DNA of 35,722 nucleotides from Hyphomicrobiales bacterium (GTDB taxonomy: Bacteria > Pseudomonadota > Alphaproteobacteria > Rhizobiales > Methyloligellaceae). The notes under the pieces were generated by a model. The model was not told where the DNA came from, ran no database searches, and saw only the letters and a list, made by a program, of their open reading frames with translations. The position numbers and the translations under genes are program-made. The stretch spans positions 1-35,722 of the forward strand of contig JANQLP010000072.1 in NCBI GenBank assembly GCA_028280515.1, given 5' to 3'. Shown here piece after piece: positions 24,922-35,000 of the stretch; positions within the stretch are counted from its first letter, which is position 1; every line of letters starts with the position of its first letter.

Positions 24922-25419
24922 CTAGCCCTTCCAGTGCAGCGCGCAAATGAGCGTGAACAGCCGCCGCGCCGTATCGAAGTCCGTCTTGATCTTGCCGTCG
25001 AGGCGCTTCATCAGCAGCTGGGTGCCCTCATTGTGCAATCCGCGCCGGCCCATATCGAGCGCCTCGATCCGGCTCGGCGGCGCCGTCTTGATGGCTTCGT
25101 AGTAGCTCTCGCACACCATGAAGTAGTCTTTGACGATCTTGCGGAAGGGCGAGAGCGACAGCATGAAGCTGGTGATGTGTTGGGCCTTCTCGTCGCCGAC
25201 GGCGAAGACCAGACGGCTCTCGGAGATCGAGATATGGAGCGTGTACGGACCCTTGTCGTCCCGTTCCTCCAGATCGAACGAATTCTCCTCCAGAAGATCG
25301 AAGATCGCGACCTTGCGCTCATGCTCCACGTCCGGCGTCCGGCGCCCGACCGAGTTTTCGTCGAGCGTGATCTGAACGAGGCGCGCGGGGTCCCGGGGGA
25401 TTTCGGTGCCGCCCGTCAT
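24922..25419 (-). CDS. UPF0262 family protein, function unknown
   Basis: A 165-residue protein with the UPF0262 text [20 protein letters not shown] near the N-terminus and [14 protein letters not shown] at the end. The family is confined mostly to Alphaproteobacteria and normally lies next to hisD, as here (40 nt after the hisD stop). No catalytic motif is evident. I use ATG 25419 ([10 protein letters not shown]); the upstream reading to 25488 would overlap hisD. Confidence 0.9.
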   Translation of the reverse strand: MTGGTEIPRDPARLVQITLDENSVGRRTPDVEHERKVAIFDLLEENSFDLEERDDKGPYTLHISISESRLVFAVGDEKAQHITSFMLSLSPFRKIVKDYFMVCESYYEAIKTAPPSRIEALDMGRRGLHNEGTQLLMKRLDGKIKTDFDTARRLFTLICALHWKG

Positions 25420-25459
25420 GGCGTCAGGCCGCTGTCGTGGTGAGCTGGGCGCACACGTC

Positions 25460-26758
25460 TCAACGCTCCCGGTTGAGACGGATCGCAACGGAGCGGCTGT
25501 GCGCCTCCAGCCCCTCGGCTTTCGCCAATGTCATGGCGCTCGGCGCAAGTCGTGCGAGCGCATCCGGCCCCAGCTTGAGGATCGAGGACCGCTTCAGAAA
25601 ATCGAGCACCCCGAGGCCTGACGAAAACCGCGCGCTTCGCGCGGTCGGCAGGACGTGATTGGGCCCGGCCACATAGTCGCCGATGACCTCCGGCGTGTAG
25701 CGCCCGACGAATATCGCGCCGGCGTTTCGAATTCGCTCAATCAGGGCTTCGGGGTCCTGCGTCGCGATCTCCAGATGCTCCGGCGCCACCCGGTCGACAA
25801 GGGCGGGTGTCTCGTCGAGGCTGCGCACCACGATGATGGCACCGAACCGGGCCCAGCTTTCTCCGGCAATCTCGCCCCGCGACAGCTGCGTCAATTGCCG
25901 CTCGACCGCGGCGGCGACGGCATCGGCGAACTCCGTGCTGTCGGTCATGAGGATCGACTGAGCCGAGGTGTCATGCTCCGCCTGGGCGAGCAGGTCCGCC
26001 GCAATCCAGTCCGGGTCGTTGTGCGCGTCGGCAACCACCAGCACCTCGGACGGTCCGGCGATCATGTCGATGCCCACCGTACCGAACACCTGCCGTTTCG
26101 CCGCGGCAACGTAGGCGTTGCCCGGTCCGACGATCACGCTGACAGGCGCAACGGACGGTGTTCCGTATGCCAGGGCGGCAATCGCCTGGGCACCGCCGAT
26201 CCGGTAGATTTCCTGCACGCCCGCAAGCCGGGCGGCGGCGAACACCAGCGGATTGATCTCGCCGTCCGGGGTCGGCACGACCATGGCAATCCGGTCCACG
26301 CCGGCCACCCGCGCCGGCACCGCATTCATCAGCACCGAACTCGGATAGCTCGCGGTCCCGCCGGGCACATAGAGCCCCGCCGCCTCGACCGCCGTCCAGC
26401 GATAGCCGAGCGTCGCGCCTACCTCATCCTCGTAAAGGTCATCCTTGGGAAGCTGGCGCGCATGGTGCGCGCTGATGCGCTCATGGGCGAATTCGAGTGC
26501 TGCCAGGGTCTCGGGGTCCACGTTGGCAACGGCATCGTCGATCTCCGCATCGCTGACGCGCAGGTCCGTCCGCTCAAGGTCCACGCGATCGAATTTGCCG
26601 GTGAGCTCGATCAGCGCGTCATCGCCACGCCGGCGCACGTCGTCGATGATCTCGCGGACCGCCGCGTCGACGTCCTCCGAGACTTCCCGTTTCGTGGCCA
26701 GCAGATCCGAAAACCGCGCCTCAAAATCTCCTGAACCGCTGTCCAGCCGCATGACCAT
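25460..26758 (-). CDS. hisD: Histidinol dehydrogenase
   Basis: A 432-residue enzyme for the last two steps of histidine synthesis (histidinol to histidine, NAD+, Zn2+). Zn and catalytic residues are visible in [27 protein letters not shown] and [17 protein letters not shown]. Length is normal. ATG 26758 ([10 protein letters not shown]) has AGGGA about 10 nt ahead; the longer frame to 26878 starts inside DUF2948. It follows the DUF2948 gene by 23 nt and is probably in one transcript with it. Confidence 0.96.
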   Translation of the reverse strand: MVMRLDSGSGDFEARFSDLLATKREVSEDVDAAVREIIDDVRRRGDDALIELTGKFDRVDLERTDLRVSDAEIDDAVANVDPETLAALEFAHERISAHHARQLPKDDLYEDEVGATLGYRWTAVEAAGLYVPGGTASYPSSVLMNAVPARVAGVDRIAMVVPTPDGEINPLVFAAARLAGVQEIYRIGGAQAIAALAYGTPSVAPVSVIVGPGNAYVAAAKRQVFGTVGIDMIAGPSEVLVVADAHNDPDWIAADLLAQAEHDTSAQSILMTDSTEFADAVAAAVERQLTQLSRGEIAGESWARFGAIIVVRSLDETPALVDRVAPEHLEIATQDPEALIERIRNAGAIFVGRYTPEVIGDYVAGPNHVLPTARSARFSSGLGVLDFLKRSSILKLGPDALARLAPSAMTLAKAEGLEAHSRSVAIRLNRER

Positions 26759-26781
26759 GGCGGGTGTTCCCTTGATCGATC

Positions 26782-27261
26782 TCAGGTTTCGGCAGCGGCA
26801 TCGCCGCCGTCTTCGTGCCCCGGCAGGTTCTTTGTTTTCCAGACAGGGCCCAGGTCGCGCATCTCCGCTTCTATGCATTCGACGTGCAGCCGGATCGCGC
26901 CGCCACCGGCGAAAACGAGCGTGATGTAGCCTTCAGGCTTGCTGCTCTCCTCGAACTGCACGGCGAGCAATTCGAGCACGGCGTCCTCCGCACTCAACTT
27001 TATCTGCTTGAATTTGGCGCTGAGCACACGGTCGAACCGCAACGCGGTCCGAAGGCGCTGGAACTCCTTCTTGGAGCGCTTGCCGCCATCGCCCGCGCCG
27101 ACCCAGTCGAAGCGGTTGACGACCATGGCGAAACGGCTGTCGGATGGCACATAGGCGATATCGGCGATCCGCAGCACCGCATCCTGAAGATGGGCGGAAA
27201 TGACCTGCAGATCCTCCTGGTCAAGCGCCATCAGTTTCAACTGTTGCATCAGTTCAAACAT
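26782..27261 (-). CDS. DUF2948 family protein
   Basis: A 159-residue soluble protein with the family text LMALDQEDLQVISAHLQDAV near the start and RFAMVVNRFDWVG near residue 45. The function is unknown; the family is alphaproteobacterial and sits between murA and hisD, as here. The start could be ATG 27261 or ATG 27249 (MQQLKLMALD); homologues tend to start close to the second. Confidence 0.88.
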   Translation of the reverse strand: MFELMQQLKLMALDQEDLQVISAHLQDAVLRIADIAYVPSDSRFAMVVNRFDWVGAGDGGKRSKKEFQRLRTALRFDRVLSAKFKQIKLSAEDAVLELLAVQFEESSKPEGYITLVFAGGGAIRLHVECIEAEMRDLGPVWKTKNLPGHEDGGDAAAET

Positions 27262-27365
27262 CCCTCATTGTTCGACCGCCGCGGGCATTATGACTGTCAC
27301 AGTCGGCGCCTGTGATAGCGGGGGAGACGCGATCATGCAACGGGCTGGCTTGTGCAGCGGAGGCG

Positions 27366-28655
27366 TCAGGCCGACAGGCGTTCGATCCGGGCGCCGCACC
27401 GGCCGAGCTTTTCTTCGATCCGCTCAAAACCGCGGTCGAGGTGATAAACGCGGTTGATCACGGTTTCGCCCTCCGCCGCCAGTCCGGCGATGACCAGGGA
27501 AACCGAGGCCCGCAGGTCGGTTGCCATAACCTGAGCGCCGCGCAGGCCCTTGACACCGGAGACGCGCGCGACATCGCCGTCGAGCGCAATATCCGCACCG
27601 AGGCGGGCGAGCTCCTGAACATGCATGAAACGGTTCTCGAAAATCGTCTCGCGGATGGTCGACGTCCCGTCAGCCACCGACATCAGCGCCATGAGCTGGG
27701 CCTGAAGGTCGGTCGGGAACCCCGGGAACGGCTCGGTTTCGACTTTGACGGGCTTCAGTCCCGCGCCGTTGCGCGCTACGCGGATACCACGATTTGTCTC
27801 GGTGATTTCGACGCCCGCCGCCCGCAACACGTCGAGCGGTTCCTCCAGAAGATCGGCGCGGGCATTGTCGAGCATGACATCGCCGCCGGTCGCGGCCACC
27901 GCCATGGCATAGGTACCCGTCTCGATCCTGTCCGGCAGGACGGTGTGTTCCGCACCGCTCAGAACATCGGCACCCTCAACAGTCAGGACGGACGAGCCGA
28001 TTCCTTCGATCTTCGCCCCCATCTTCACAAGGCATTCCGCGACATCACCGACTTCCGGCTCCCGCGCCGCGTTTTCGATCACGGTCTCGCCCTTTGCGAG
28101 CGCCGCCGCCATCAACGCATTGTGCGTGGCGCCAACGGAAACCTTGGAAAACGAAATCCGGGCGCCCTTCAGGCCCTTCGGTGCACTGGCGATGACGTAA
28201 CCGTCTTCGAGGTCGATGTCGGCGCCGAGCGCACGGATTGCCTCAAGATGCATATCAACCGGCCGTGTGCCGATGGCGCACCCGCCCGGCAGCGACACCT
28301 TGGCCTCGCCCATCCGTGCGACCAACGGACCGAGCACCCAGAAACTGGCGCGCATCCGCGAAACCATTTCGTAGGGCGCAACGGTGTCGACGATGTCCCG
28401 GGCGGTCAGATGGAAAGTCTGTCCCTGACCCTGCACGTCGCCCGGACGCTTGCCGGCAATCGCCAGGTCGACGCCGTGGTTTCCGAGGATACGGCCAAGC
28501 GTTATCACGTCGGCAAGCTGGGGCACGTTCTTCAGTGTCAGCGTGTCTTGCGTCAGCAGGCTGGCGATCATCAAAGGAAGCGTCGCGTTCTTTGCGCCGC
28601 TGATCGGAATTGTGCCTTCCAGCCGCGACCCGCCAATCACCCGAATTCTATCCAT
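27366..28655 (-). CDS. murA: UDP-N-acetylglucosamine 1-carboxyvinyltransferase
   Basis: A 429-residue enzyme for the first committed step of peptidoglycan synthesis: transfer of enolpyruvate from PEP to UDP-GlcNAc. It has the substrate Lys in [11 protein letters not shown] (residue 22 region), the PEP-binding, fosfomycin-target Cys in [16 protein letters not shown] (about 118) and the C-terminal [17 protein letters not shown]. Length is normal. It heads the conserved leftward cluster; 104 bp separate it from the DUF2948 gene. Confidence 0.97.
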   Translation of the reverse strand: MDRIRVIGGSRLEGTIPISGAKNATLPLMIASLLTQDTLTLKNVPQLADVITLGRILGNHGVDLAIAGKRPGDVQGQGQTFHLTARDIVDTVAPYEMVSRMRASFWVLGPLVARMGEAKVSLPGGCAIGTRPVDMHLEAIRALGADIDLEDGYVIASAPKGLKGARISFSKVSVGATHNALMAAALAKGETVIENAAREPEVGDVAECLVKMGAKIEGIGSSVLTVEGADVLSGAEHTVLPDRIETGTYAMAVAATGGDVMLDNARADLLEEPLDVLRAAGVEITETNRGIRVARNGAGLKPVKVETEPFPGFPTDLQAQLMALMSVADGTSTIRETIFENRFMHVQELARLGADIALDGDVARVSGVKGLRGAQVMATDLRASVSLVIAGLAAEGETVINRVYHLDRGFERIEEKLGRCGARIERLSA

Positions 28656-29062
28656 ACCGAACTCTCACTTCTTCCCGTCCCGAAAGCTGTTCAGGTTTTA
28701 TCGTCTGTCAAAAACGCCCATATTAGTTCGCCGGTTGACGTGCGGCCAGTATCTGACCCGTGGGTTGTGTTGATAACGTTACCGGTCCGTCCTGGTGCCT
28801 TGGGCCTTACCCTTGTGCGCCGGTTCACAGTTCCTCGTCTTCGCCTTGCGCCGTTTCAGGTTGGCGCGCAGTTCGGCAGCGAGCCGCTGCTTGCGCTCGG
28901 TTTTCACTGACTTTTTTCGTTCGCTCCCGGAACACACTCTCGTACTATACAGGCAACTGACGAAGCTGCTTCGATTTGTTTGTTCCGTCCATACCCGGCC
29001 TCAAACCGTACGGTTCGAATTGCCCGGCCCTTCCGCAACTCCACTCAATCTGTTCAGTTCAC
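28656..29062. other. Region between murA and the FecR-domain gene
   Basis: This 407-bp stretch holds the small basic gene at 28779-28907 and otherwise no gene. Bases 28656-28778 should contain the murA promoter or leader, and 28908-29062 the 3' end of the exported-protein operon. No convincing T-tailed hairpin was found. Confidence 0.4.
28779..28907 (-). CDS. Small basic protein upstream of murA
   Basis: A 42-residue frame from GTG 28907 reading (V/M)KTERKQRLAAELRANLKRR and continuing lysine/arginine-rich to a TAA at 28779. The RLAAELRANLKRRKA core is typical of short proteins found next to murA in many Alphaproteobacteria (from memory, not searched). An upstream in-frame GTG at 28937 would give 52 residues. 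A ribosome site is weak for both. The function is unknown; the helix is strongly basic and might bind RNA or DNA. Confidence 0.6.
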   Translation of the reverse strand: MKTERKQRLAAELRANLKRRKAKTRNCEPAHKGKAQGTRTDR

Positions 29063-29806
29063 TCAGTCGACCGTTATCGGCGGTGTGCGGTTGTTCACCG
29101 GCGGCGGTGCCGGAGGGAAAGTTATATCCAGGTCCCGGGAATCGAGCGCATCGTTGAGTTCACGCCGCTGGTTCGGGTTGGGCTCGTTGCTGTCGAAGAT
29201 GAACTGAAGTCCGGCATCGAGGTCGAGCGTCGGGCCGGTCCAGTCGCTCGGACCGCCGATCACGCCCGTTGCCGAGACAGAGAAGAACTGGCCCGCCTGG
29301 AGCGTGACGGTCGTCCCGTCCGTCGTGGTTGCCGCCACCGATCCTTCAACGACTACAAGAACGAGGCTTCCGTCGCTGGCGATGTAGCCCTCGACGACTG
29401 TTCCGCGCAGGCCGACCGTCGCGACCGGCGTCTTGATGGTGTATCCGCCGGGCTGGGCCGATCCGGAAACGAACCGGAAGGACCCCTGCAGGGCGTTGAC
29501 CACCACGTCCCCCGTCCGGGTCGCCGGATTGTAGACGAAGCGGTCGAGCGTCACGCGAGAGCTTGCGCCGATCGTCAGGCTGGTCTCGTCGCGGAACAGC
29601 AACTGGGCGGAACTTGCCGTACCGGTCGAAATGGCCTCGTTCTGAAAGACGCCGGAGCCAACTTGGATCACGCGCACCTGACCGCCGGCCGAACCGTTCA
29701 CATCGTTCTTGACCACGGACGCCACACCGATGCGCGCCGCGTCCGCCTGCCCGGACCCGATAACCAGCGCAACCAACAGAAGAAACAACGAAAATGCGCG
29801 CGCCAT
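29063..29806 (-). CDS. Secreted FecR-domain protein
   Basis: A 247-residue protein with a clear signal peptide (FSLFLLLVALVIGSGQADAA) and no lipobox. Residues about 35-175 form a FecR domain (AISTGTASSAQLLFRDETS, IKTPVATVGLRGTVVEGY, VVVEGSVAATT). The C-terminus is Pro-rich (FPPAPPPVNNRTPP). There is no transmembrane helix and no sigma-factor gene nearby, so this is the periplasmic or exported FecR type, not an anti-sigma regulator. Its ATG overlaps the stop of the upstream TPR gene by one base (TGATG), so the two are made together. The role is unknown; it may attach to the beta-barrel partner. Confidence 0.82.
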   Translation of the reverse strand: MARAFSLFLLLVALVIGSGQADAARIGVASVVKNDVNGSAGGQVRVIQVGSGVFQNEAISTGTASSAQLLFRDETSLTIGASSRVTLDRFVYNPATRTGDVVVNALQGSFRFVSGSAQPGGYTIKTPVATVGLRGTVVEGYIASDGSLVLVVVEGSVAATTTDGTTVTLQAGQFFSVSATGVIGGPSDWTGPTLDLDAGLQFIFDSNEPNPNQRRELNDALDSRDLDITFPPAPPPVNNRTPPITVD

Positions 29807-30984
29807 CAGAATCTCCTCACCGTGCGTCCGCCGACCACGTGGTTCTCGAAATCCTCGGTCGGATCGTTGGAATCGTTGTGCTCGTAGCGATAATCGAAGC
29901 GAAGATCGAATTTCGATCTGCGGACGTTCGGCAGGACCACATGCGCTGTTGGCATGATCAGCGTGTCCTCACGGTCCCTGGTTCCGAACGCCACGTTCTG
30001 ATTGTAGTCCCGCTGGAAGACGCCGATGCCGCCGCCGAGATAGACGCGGCGTTTGGCGATGGGCTTGTAGTACACAAGGCGCCCCCCATACTCGACATAG
30101 TCGCCCGGAAAGAGCGTGTTCTGAAAGACCCGCCCGGGCCCGTTGCCGCCGGGCTCCGAATAGCGGAAGTGTGGCAGCACATAGAGGCTGTCGCCGGACT
30201 TGAACACATTGGGCCGGACGAAATTGCCGTTCACCTCGACAATGAGCCCGTCCGATCCGCCGAAATTAGAATTCGTTTCCCTGTGCTTGACCGCGACCGT
30301 CACGTCCTGGGTCGCGCCCATGGCCACCCGCTCCAGCGTGAACTTGATCAGGCCATCGTAGTAAAGCCAGTCGTCATCAAGCCAGGCGCCGGCCGTACCC
30401 GGCGCGATGTGCAGGCGCGTCCTGGTGCCGAGATCAATGACCGGCCCGGTGATCAGCGAAACATAGGCGTCGCTGAGGTCATCGATTTCGAACTGAAGGT
30501 GTCCGCCCGCCTTTCCGACCGTGCGCCAGCGATGACCGGAGACCGTGCGCTCGTCGAACATCAGCAGGCTCGCCTCAAGGGCAACGTCTCCCTCGTTGAA
30601 CGGCGACCCGCCGGTGACCTGCCGCGGGTTCGATTCATAGACGAACCCGGTCGAAAGCGTGAACGCTGTCACGCTCGGCTGGAGCTGGCGTTTTGCGCGA
30701 TTGTAGGCGCGGATGACCTGCCGGTTGTTCGGGTCCTGGGCGAGAACACGCTCATACGCCGCGAGCGCCTTTCGGGTCTCGCCCCGCGCCATGGCGAGTT
30801 CGGCATAGCGCAGGTTGAGGGACGGATTTGCCGGTTCCGCAAGCAACTGCCCGAACACGATATCCAGCTCGTCCGCCAACGCCTGACGCGGCGCCAGCGC
30901 AATACTGCCGATTAGAATCGCGACGCTCACGACGAATCCAACGCAGGCACGCCGTCGGCAGTTTTTGCTGGTCACAAAACGCAT
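29806..30984 (-). CDS. TPR and predicted outer-membrane beta-barrel protein
   Basis: A 392-residue protein. A signal peptide (GFVVSVAILIGSIAL, ending near ALADELD) is followed by two TPR-like repeats (about 45-100; LRYAELAMARGETRKALAAY). The remainder is a run of alternating amphipathic beta strands ending in Phe (GGRTVRRF), as in outer-membrane barrels. TPR followed by barrel resembles the Slam (DUF560) secretion proteins, but I cannot confirm that family. ATG 30984 (MRFVTSKN) gives a proper signal peptide; the frame open to 31071 does not. It is translationally coupled to the FecR-domain gene and may export or anchor that protein (inference). Confidence 0.75.
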   Translation of the reverse strand: MRFVTSKNCRRRACVGFVVSVAILIGSIALAPRQALADELDIVFGQLLAEPANPSLNLRYAELAMARGETRKALAAYERVLAQDPNNRQVIRAYNRAKRQLQPSVTAFTLSTGFVYESNPRQVTGGSPFNEGDVALEASLLMFDERTVSGHRWRTVGKAGGHLQFEIDDLSDAYVSLITGPVIDLGTRTRLHIAPGTAGAWLDDDWLYYDGLIKFTLERVAMGATQDVTVAVKHRETNSNFGGSDGLIVEVNGNFVRPNVFKSGDSLYVLPHFRYSEPGGNGPGRVFQNTLFPGDYVEYGGRLVYYKPIAKRRVYLGGGIGVFQRDYNQNVAFGTRDREDTLIMPTAHVVLPNVRRSKFDLRFDYRYEHNDSNDPTEDFENHVVGGRTVRRF

Positions 30985-31260
30985 CCGTCTGGCTCTCGAT
31001 CCCGAACTCGCAAGAGAATCGGCCTGTTTCGCGATAAGACATGTTAGAGAGCGCGCATGCTGTATCCTCAAATACGGCGTGCAAATGGCAAATGTGGCTG
31101 AAGCGAAGCGATTTTCGGCGAATGTGACCGAACTACAACAAAATCGCCCTATGGTTGCAGGAGTTGCGGGCCTCGCGCCGGGTTTCTGCCTGCTTGCACC
31201 GCGAGAACCGCTATGGCAGTGTCGCCGCGATTTTTGACGCCGTGCGTACGCAACTCAGTC
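30985..31260. other. Divergent region between the TPR-barrel gene and tRNA-Thr
   Basis: A 276-bp region with no gene. It should contain the leftward promoter of the exported-protein operon and the rightward promoter of tRNA-Thr. The middle part (31075-31150) is A-rich. No regulator site is recognised. Confidence 0.3.
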
Positions 31261-31335
<75 letters not shown>

Positions 31336-31406
31336 CTCTTTAGAACAAGACGCGCACGATGTTGCCCAAGAGGTCGCGCGTTGGTCCGCATTCACACCGG
31401 CGACGT

Positions 31407-31823
31407 CTATTTCTTCACCAGCGCGTCGCGGATCTCTTCCAGCAACTGGACCTCTTTGGGCGGGGCCGGCTCCTCTTCCGGTTCCTCCTCCTGCTGGCGC
31501 TTGAGCTGGTTCATTGTCTTGATGACCATGAACAGGGCAAATGCGACGATCACGAAGCTGATGATCGCATTGATGAAAAGTCCGACATTCAGGGTCACGG
31601 CGCCCGCGTCCTGAGCCGCCTTGAGCGTCTGGAAACTGCTGCCCTTCAGCGTGATGAAAATATTCGAGAAGTCGACGCCACCGGTGATCAGACCGACGAT
31701 CGGCATGATGATGTCGCCAACCAGCGACTTGACGATCGACGTGAACGCCGCGCCGATGACGATACCGACCGCCATGTCGACCACGTTGCCGCGCATGGCG
31801 AATTCCCTGAATTCCTTCAACAT
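31407..31823 (-). CDS. mscL: Large-conductance mechanosensitive channel
   Basis: A 138-residue protein with the MscL N-terminal helix and first transmembrane segment ([20 protein letters not shown]), a second segment ([19 protein letters not shown]) and a charged C-terminal coiled helix ([15 protein letters not shown]). The homopentamer opens under membrane tension and releases solutes during osmotic downshock. The ATG at 31823 is preceded by GGAGAGGGAGC. It stands alone, convergent with tRNA-Thr and divergent from the histidine-kinase gene. Confidence 0.96.
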   Translation of the reverse strand: MLKEFREFAMRGNVVDMAVGIVIGAAFTSIVKSLVGDIIMPIVGLITGGVDFSNIFITLKGSSFQTLKAAQDAGAVTLNVGLFINAIISFVIVAFALFMVIKTMNQLKRQQEEEPEEEPAPPKEVQLLEEIRDALVKK

Positions 31824-32077
31824 GAATTGCTGCTCCCTCTCCTTGCAGACCCGCCTCTACCTCACACAATGCGTGCTGCCAAAGGCATATACACGTAAAA
31901 GCTGTATTTCATGAGGCCGTCCGCCCCGTGCGCGCCAAGGTACGTCGCCGCCGACCGTAAACCACGTCTCGCGCGGGACTCGCGGTTGACCGGAACACAT
32001 TGTAAGCTCTTGAGCCAACCGAAAAATCTTGTCCCATCCGCGGCGAGCCGCGCGGGACGAAGCAGGATTCGAGCCCC
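31824..32077. other. Divergent promoter region between mscL and the hybrid kinase gene
   Basis: A 254-bp gap with no gene. The mscL-proximal part contains the A/T-rich text ATATACACGTAAAAGC near 31890. No defined operator or terminator could be identified. Confidence 0.3.
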
Positions 32078-35000
32078 ATGATTGATGGCTGGATCATCAT
32101 CACCGCGGCGCTGGCCTACCTGGGCTTTCTGTTCGGCGTTGCCTATTTCGGTGACCGGCAAGCCAAATCGAAACCGTCATCCAAGAGCCGTCCGGCGATA
32201 TATGCCCTCTCGCTTGCGGTGTATTGCACGTCGTGGACGTTTTTCGGCAGCGTGGGCCTGTCCGCGACCACCGGTTACAACTTCATTCCGGTCTATATCG
32301 GACCGATCATCATGTTCGCGGTCGGTTGGCCGCTGGTGATCCGCATCATCCGGCTGTCCAAGACCCAGAACATCACGTCGATCGCGGACTTCATCGCCGC
32401 GCGCTACGGCAAAAACCCGACGCTTGCCGCGATCGTCACGGTCATCGCCGTTGCCGGCACCCTCCCCTATATCGCGTTGCAGCTCAAGGCGGTGTCGGAG
32501 TCCGTCACCACCATCATCGGCCCGGTCGGCGGCGGTCCGGATGCCGCCCTGTCCGGCACGCCGCTCGGCGACATTGCCTTCATTGTCGCGGTGCTGATGG
32601 CGCTGTTCGCGATTCTTTTCGGCACGCGGCATATCGATGCAACCGAGCACCAGGAAGGCCTGATCCTGGCCATCGCGACGGAATCCGTGGTCAAGATTTT
32701 CGCGTTTCTGCTGGTCGGCGCCTACATCACATTCAGCATGTTCGGCGGCCTGGGCCCGCTGCTCGAACGGGCTGCGGAAACGCCTCAGATTTCCGAACTC
32801 TTCACCCGTGGCTTCAACGGCGGCGCGTGGATTACGGTCACGTTCCTGTCGCTCGTCTGCATCATCCTGCTGCCGCGCCAGTTCCACGTCACGGTGGTTG
32901 AGAACAATTCCGAGACCGAGGTCCGGCGGGCTGCCTGGCTGTTTCCACTCTACCTCGTCGCGATTAACATTTTTGTCGTGCCGATCGCCATCGCCGGCCT
33001 GCTGACCTTCCCCAACGGGGAAGTTTCCGCCGACATGTTCGTGCTGGCCCTGCCGTTGTCCGATGGCGCGCAGTTCGTCACGCTGGTGGCCTTCATCGGC
33101 GGCCTTTCCGCCGCGACCGCCATGGTGATCGTGGCAACGGTCGCGCTGTCGATCATGATTTCCAACGATCTCGTCGTCCCGTTGCTGCTGCGCAGACAGT
33201 TTCTCAACGTGACGGCGCGCGAAGATCTGAGCACGGCGCTCCTGAACATTCGCCGTTCGGCGATCTTCGCGATCCTCATTCTCGCGTACATCTTCTACCG
33301 GATGATCGGAGGCGCCGGCGCGCTCGCCTCCATCGGCCTGTTGTCGTTCGCGGCAATTGCCCAGTTTGCACCGGCGTTTTTCGGCGGGCTCGTCTGGCGG
33401 CGTGCGACCGCGCGGGGCGCCATCGCCGGTATCGTGGCGGGTTTCGTGCTGTGGGCGTACACGCTCCTCATTCCGTCCTTCGTGCAGTCCGGTCTTCTGT
33501 CAGGCGACATCCTGGTCCACGGCCCGTGGGGTCTCGGCCTTCTGAAGCCGCAGGAACTCTTCAATTTCGAGTTCGAGCCGGTACCGCACGGCGTGTTCTG
33601 GAGCCTGCTGTTCAACATCGTTGCCTACATCACAGTCTCGCTCCTGCGCGCGCCGGAGCCGATCGAACGGCTTCAGGCCAACGTCTTCATTCAGGATGAA
33701 CTTGTGCGTCCGCAGACGCCGGGCTTCCGCTTGTGGCGGACGTCGATCACAGTCGAGGAGCTGCAGAAAACCGCCGGACGCTATGTCGGCGAGGAACGTG
33801 CAAGACGCTCGTTCAAGGAGTACGCCTCATCGAGAAACGAGGACCTGCATCCCAGTTCCGAGGCCGATGTTCATCTGCTGCGCTACACCGAACATCTCCT
33901 CGCCAGTGCCGTCGGCACGGCGTCATCGCGTCTCGTGCTGTCCCTGCTCCTGCGCCGCCGCGCGGTCGGCGTCAAATCAGCGCAAAGGCTGCTCGACGAT
34001 GCCTCCGAGGCGATCCAGTACAACCGCGACCTGCTGCAGTCCGCCCTGGACCAGGTTCGGCAGGGAATTTCGGTGTACGACAAGGACATGCGGCTGATCT
34101 GCTGGAACCGGCAGTTCCGCGAGATCCTCAATCTGCCGCAGGAGTTCGGCCGGGTCGGTGTGCCGCTCGACGAGATCATGCGGTATTGCGCCAGGCGGGG
34201 CGACCTTGGAGAGGGAAACACGGAAGACCTCGTTTCGGACCGCATCCACAAGCTCGCGGTGACCCAGGAGACGTTCCAGGAGCGGTTGAGCACCGCCGGC
34301 CGGGTGCTTGAAGTGCGTACCAACTCCATGCCGCAAGGCGGTATCGTAACCACCTACACGGACATCACCGACCGGGTCGAGGCCGCCGAGGCGCTGGCGC
34401 GCGCCAACGAGACGCTGGAGCGCCGCGTGCGCGAGCGCACCGCGGAGCTGACCAAGGTGAACCGCGAGCTGGCGAAGGCGAAATCCAAGGCCGACGACGC
34501 CAATCTCGGCAAGACGAAGTTCCTCGCAGCGGCAAGCCATGACATTCTCCAACCGCTCAACGCGGCGCGGCTCTACACGACCTCGCTCGTCGAGCGCAAA
34601 AGGCGGGGCGAGGACGGGCGCCTTATTCGCAACGTCGACGCATCCCTTGAGGCGGTCGAGGAAATCCTCGGCACGCTGCTCGACATCTCACGCCTCGACG
34701 CCGGCGCCATGAAGCCGGAACTCAGCGTCTTTCCGGTTGCGGACCTGCTGATGCAGCTCAAGCTGGAGTTTGAGCCGATCGCCAAAGATAGAGGGCTCGA
34801 TCTGCGTGTGCACACGTCGAGCCTCTCGGTCAAATCCGACCGCCGCCTGCTGCGCCGCGTCCTGCAGAACCTGATTTCCAACGCCATCAAATATACCGAC
34901 CAGGGGCGCGTGGTGCTCGGATGCCGGAGGCGTTCGGGCAATCGGCTCGAAGTGCAGATCTGCGATACCGGCCCCGGCATTCCGAAGAACAAGCAGCGCG

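Noticed and set aside
27312-28910. A 532-codon open frame opposite murA
   Set aside because: Antisense shadow of a complete, well-conserved murA.
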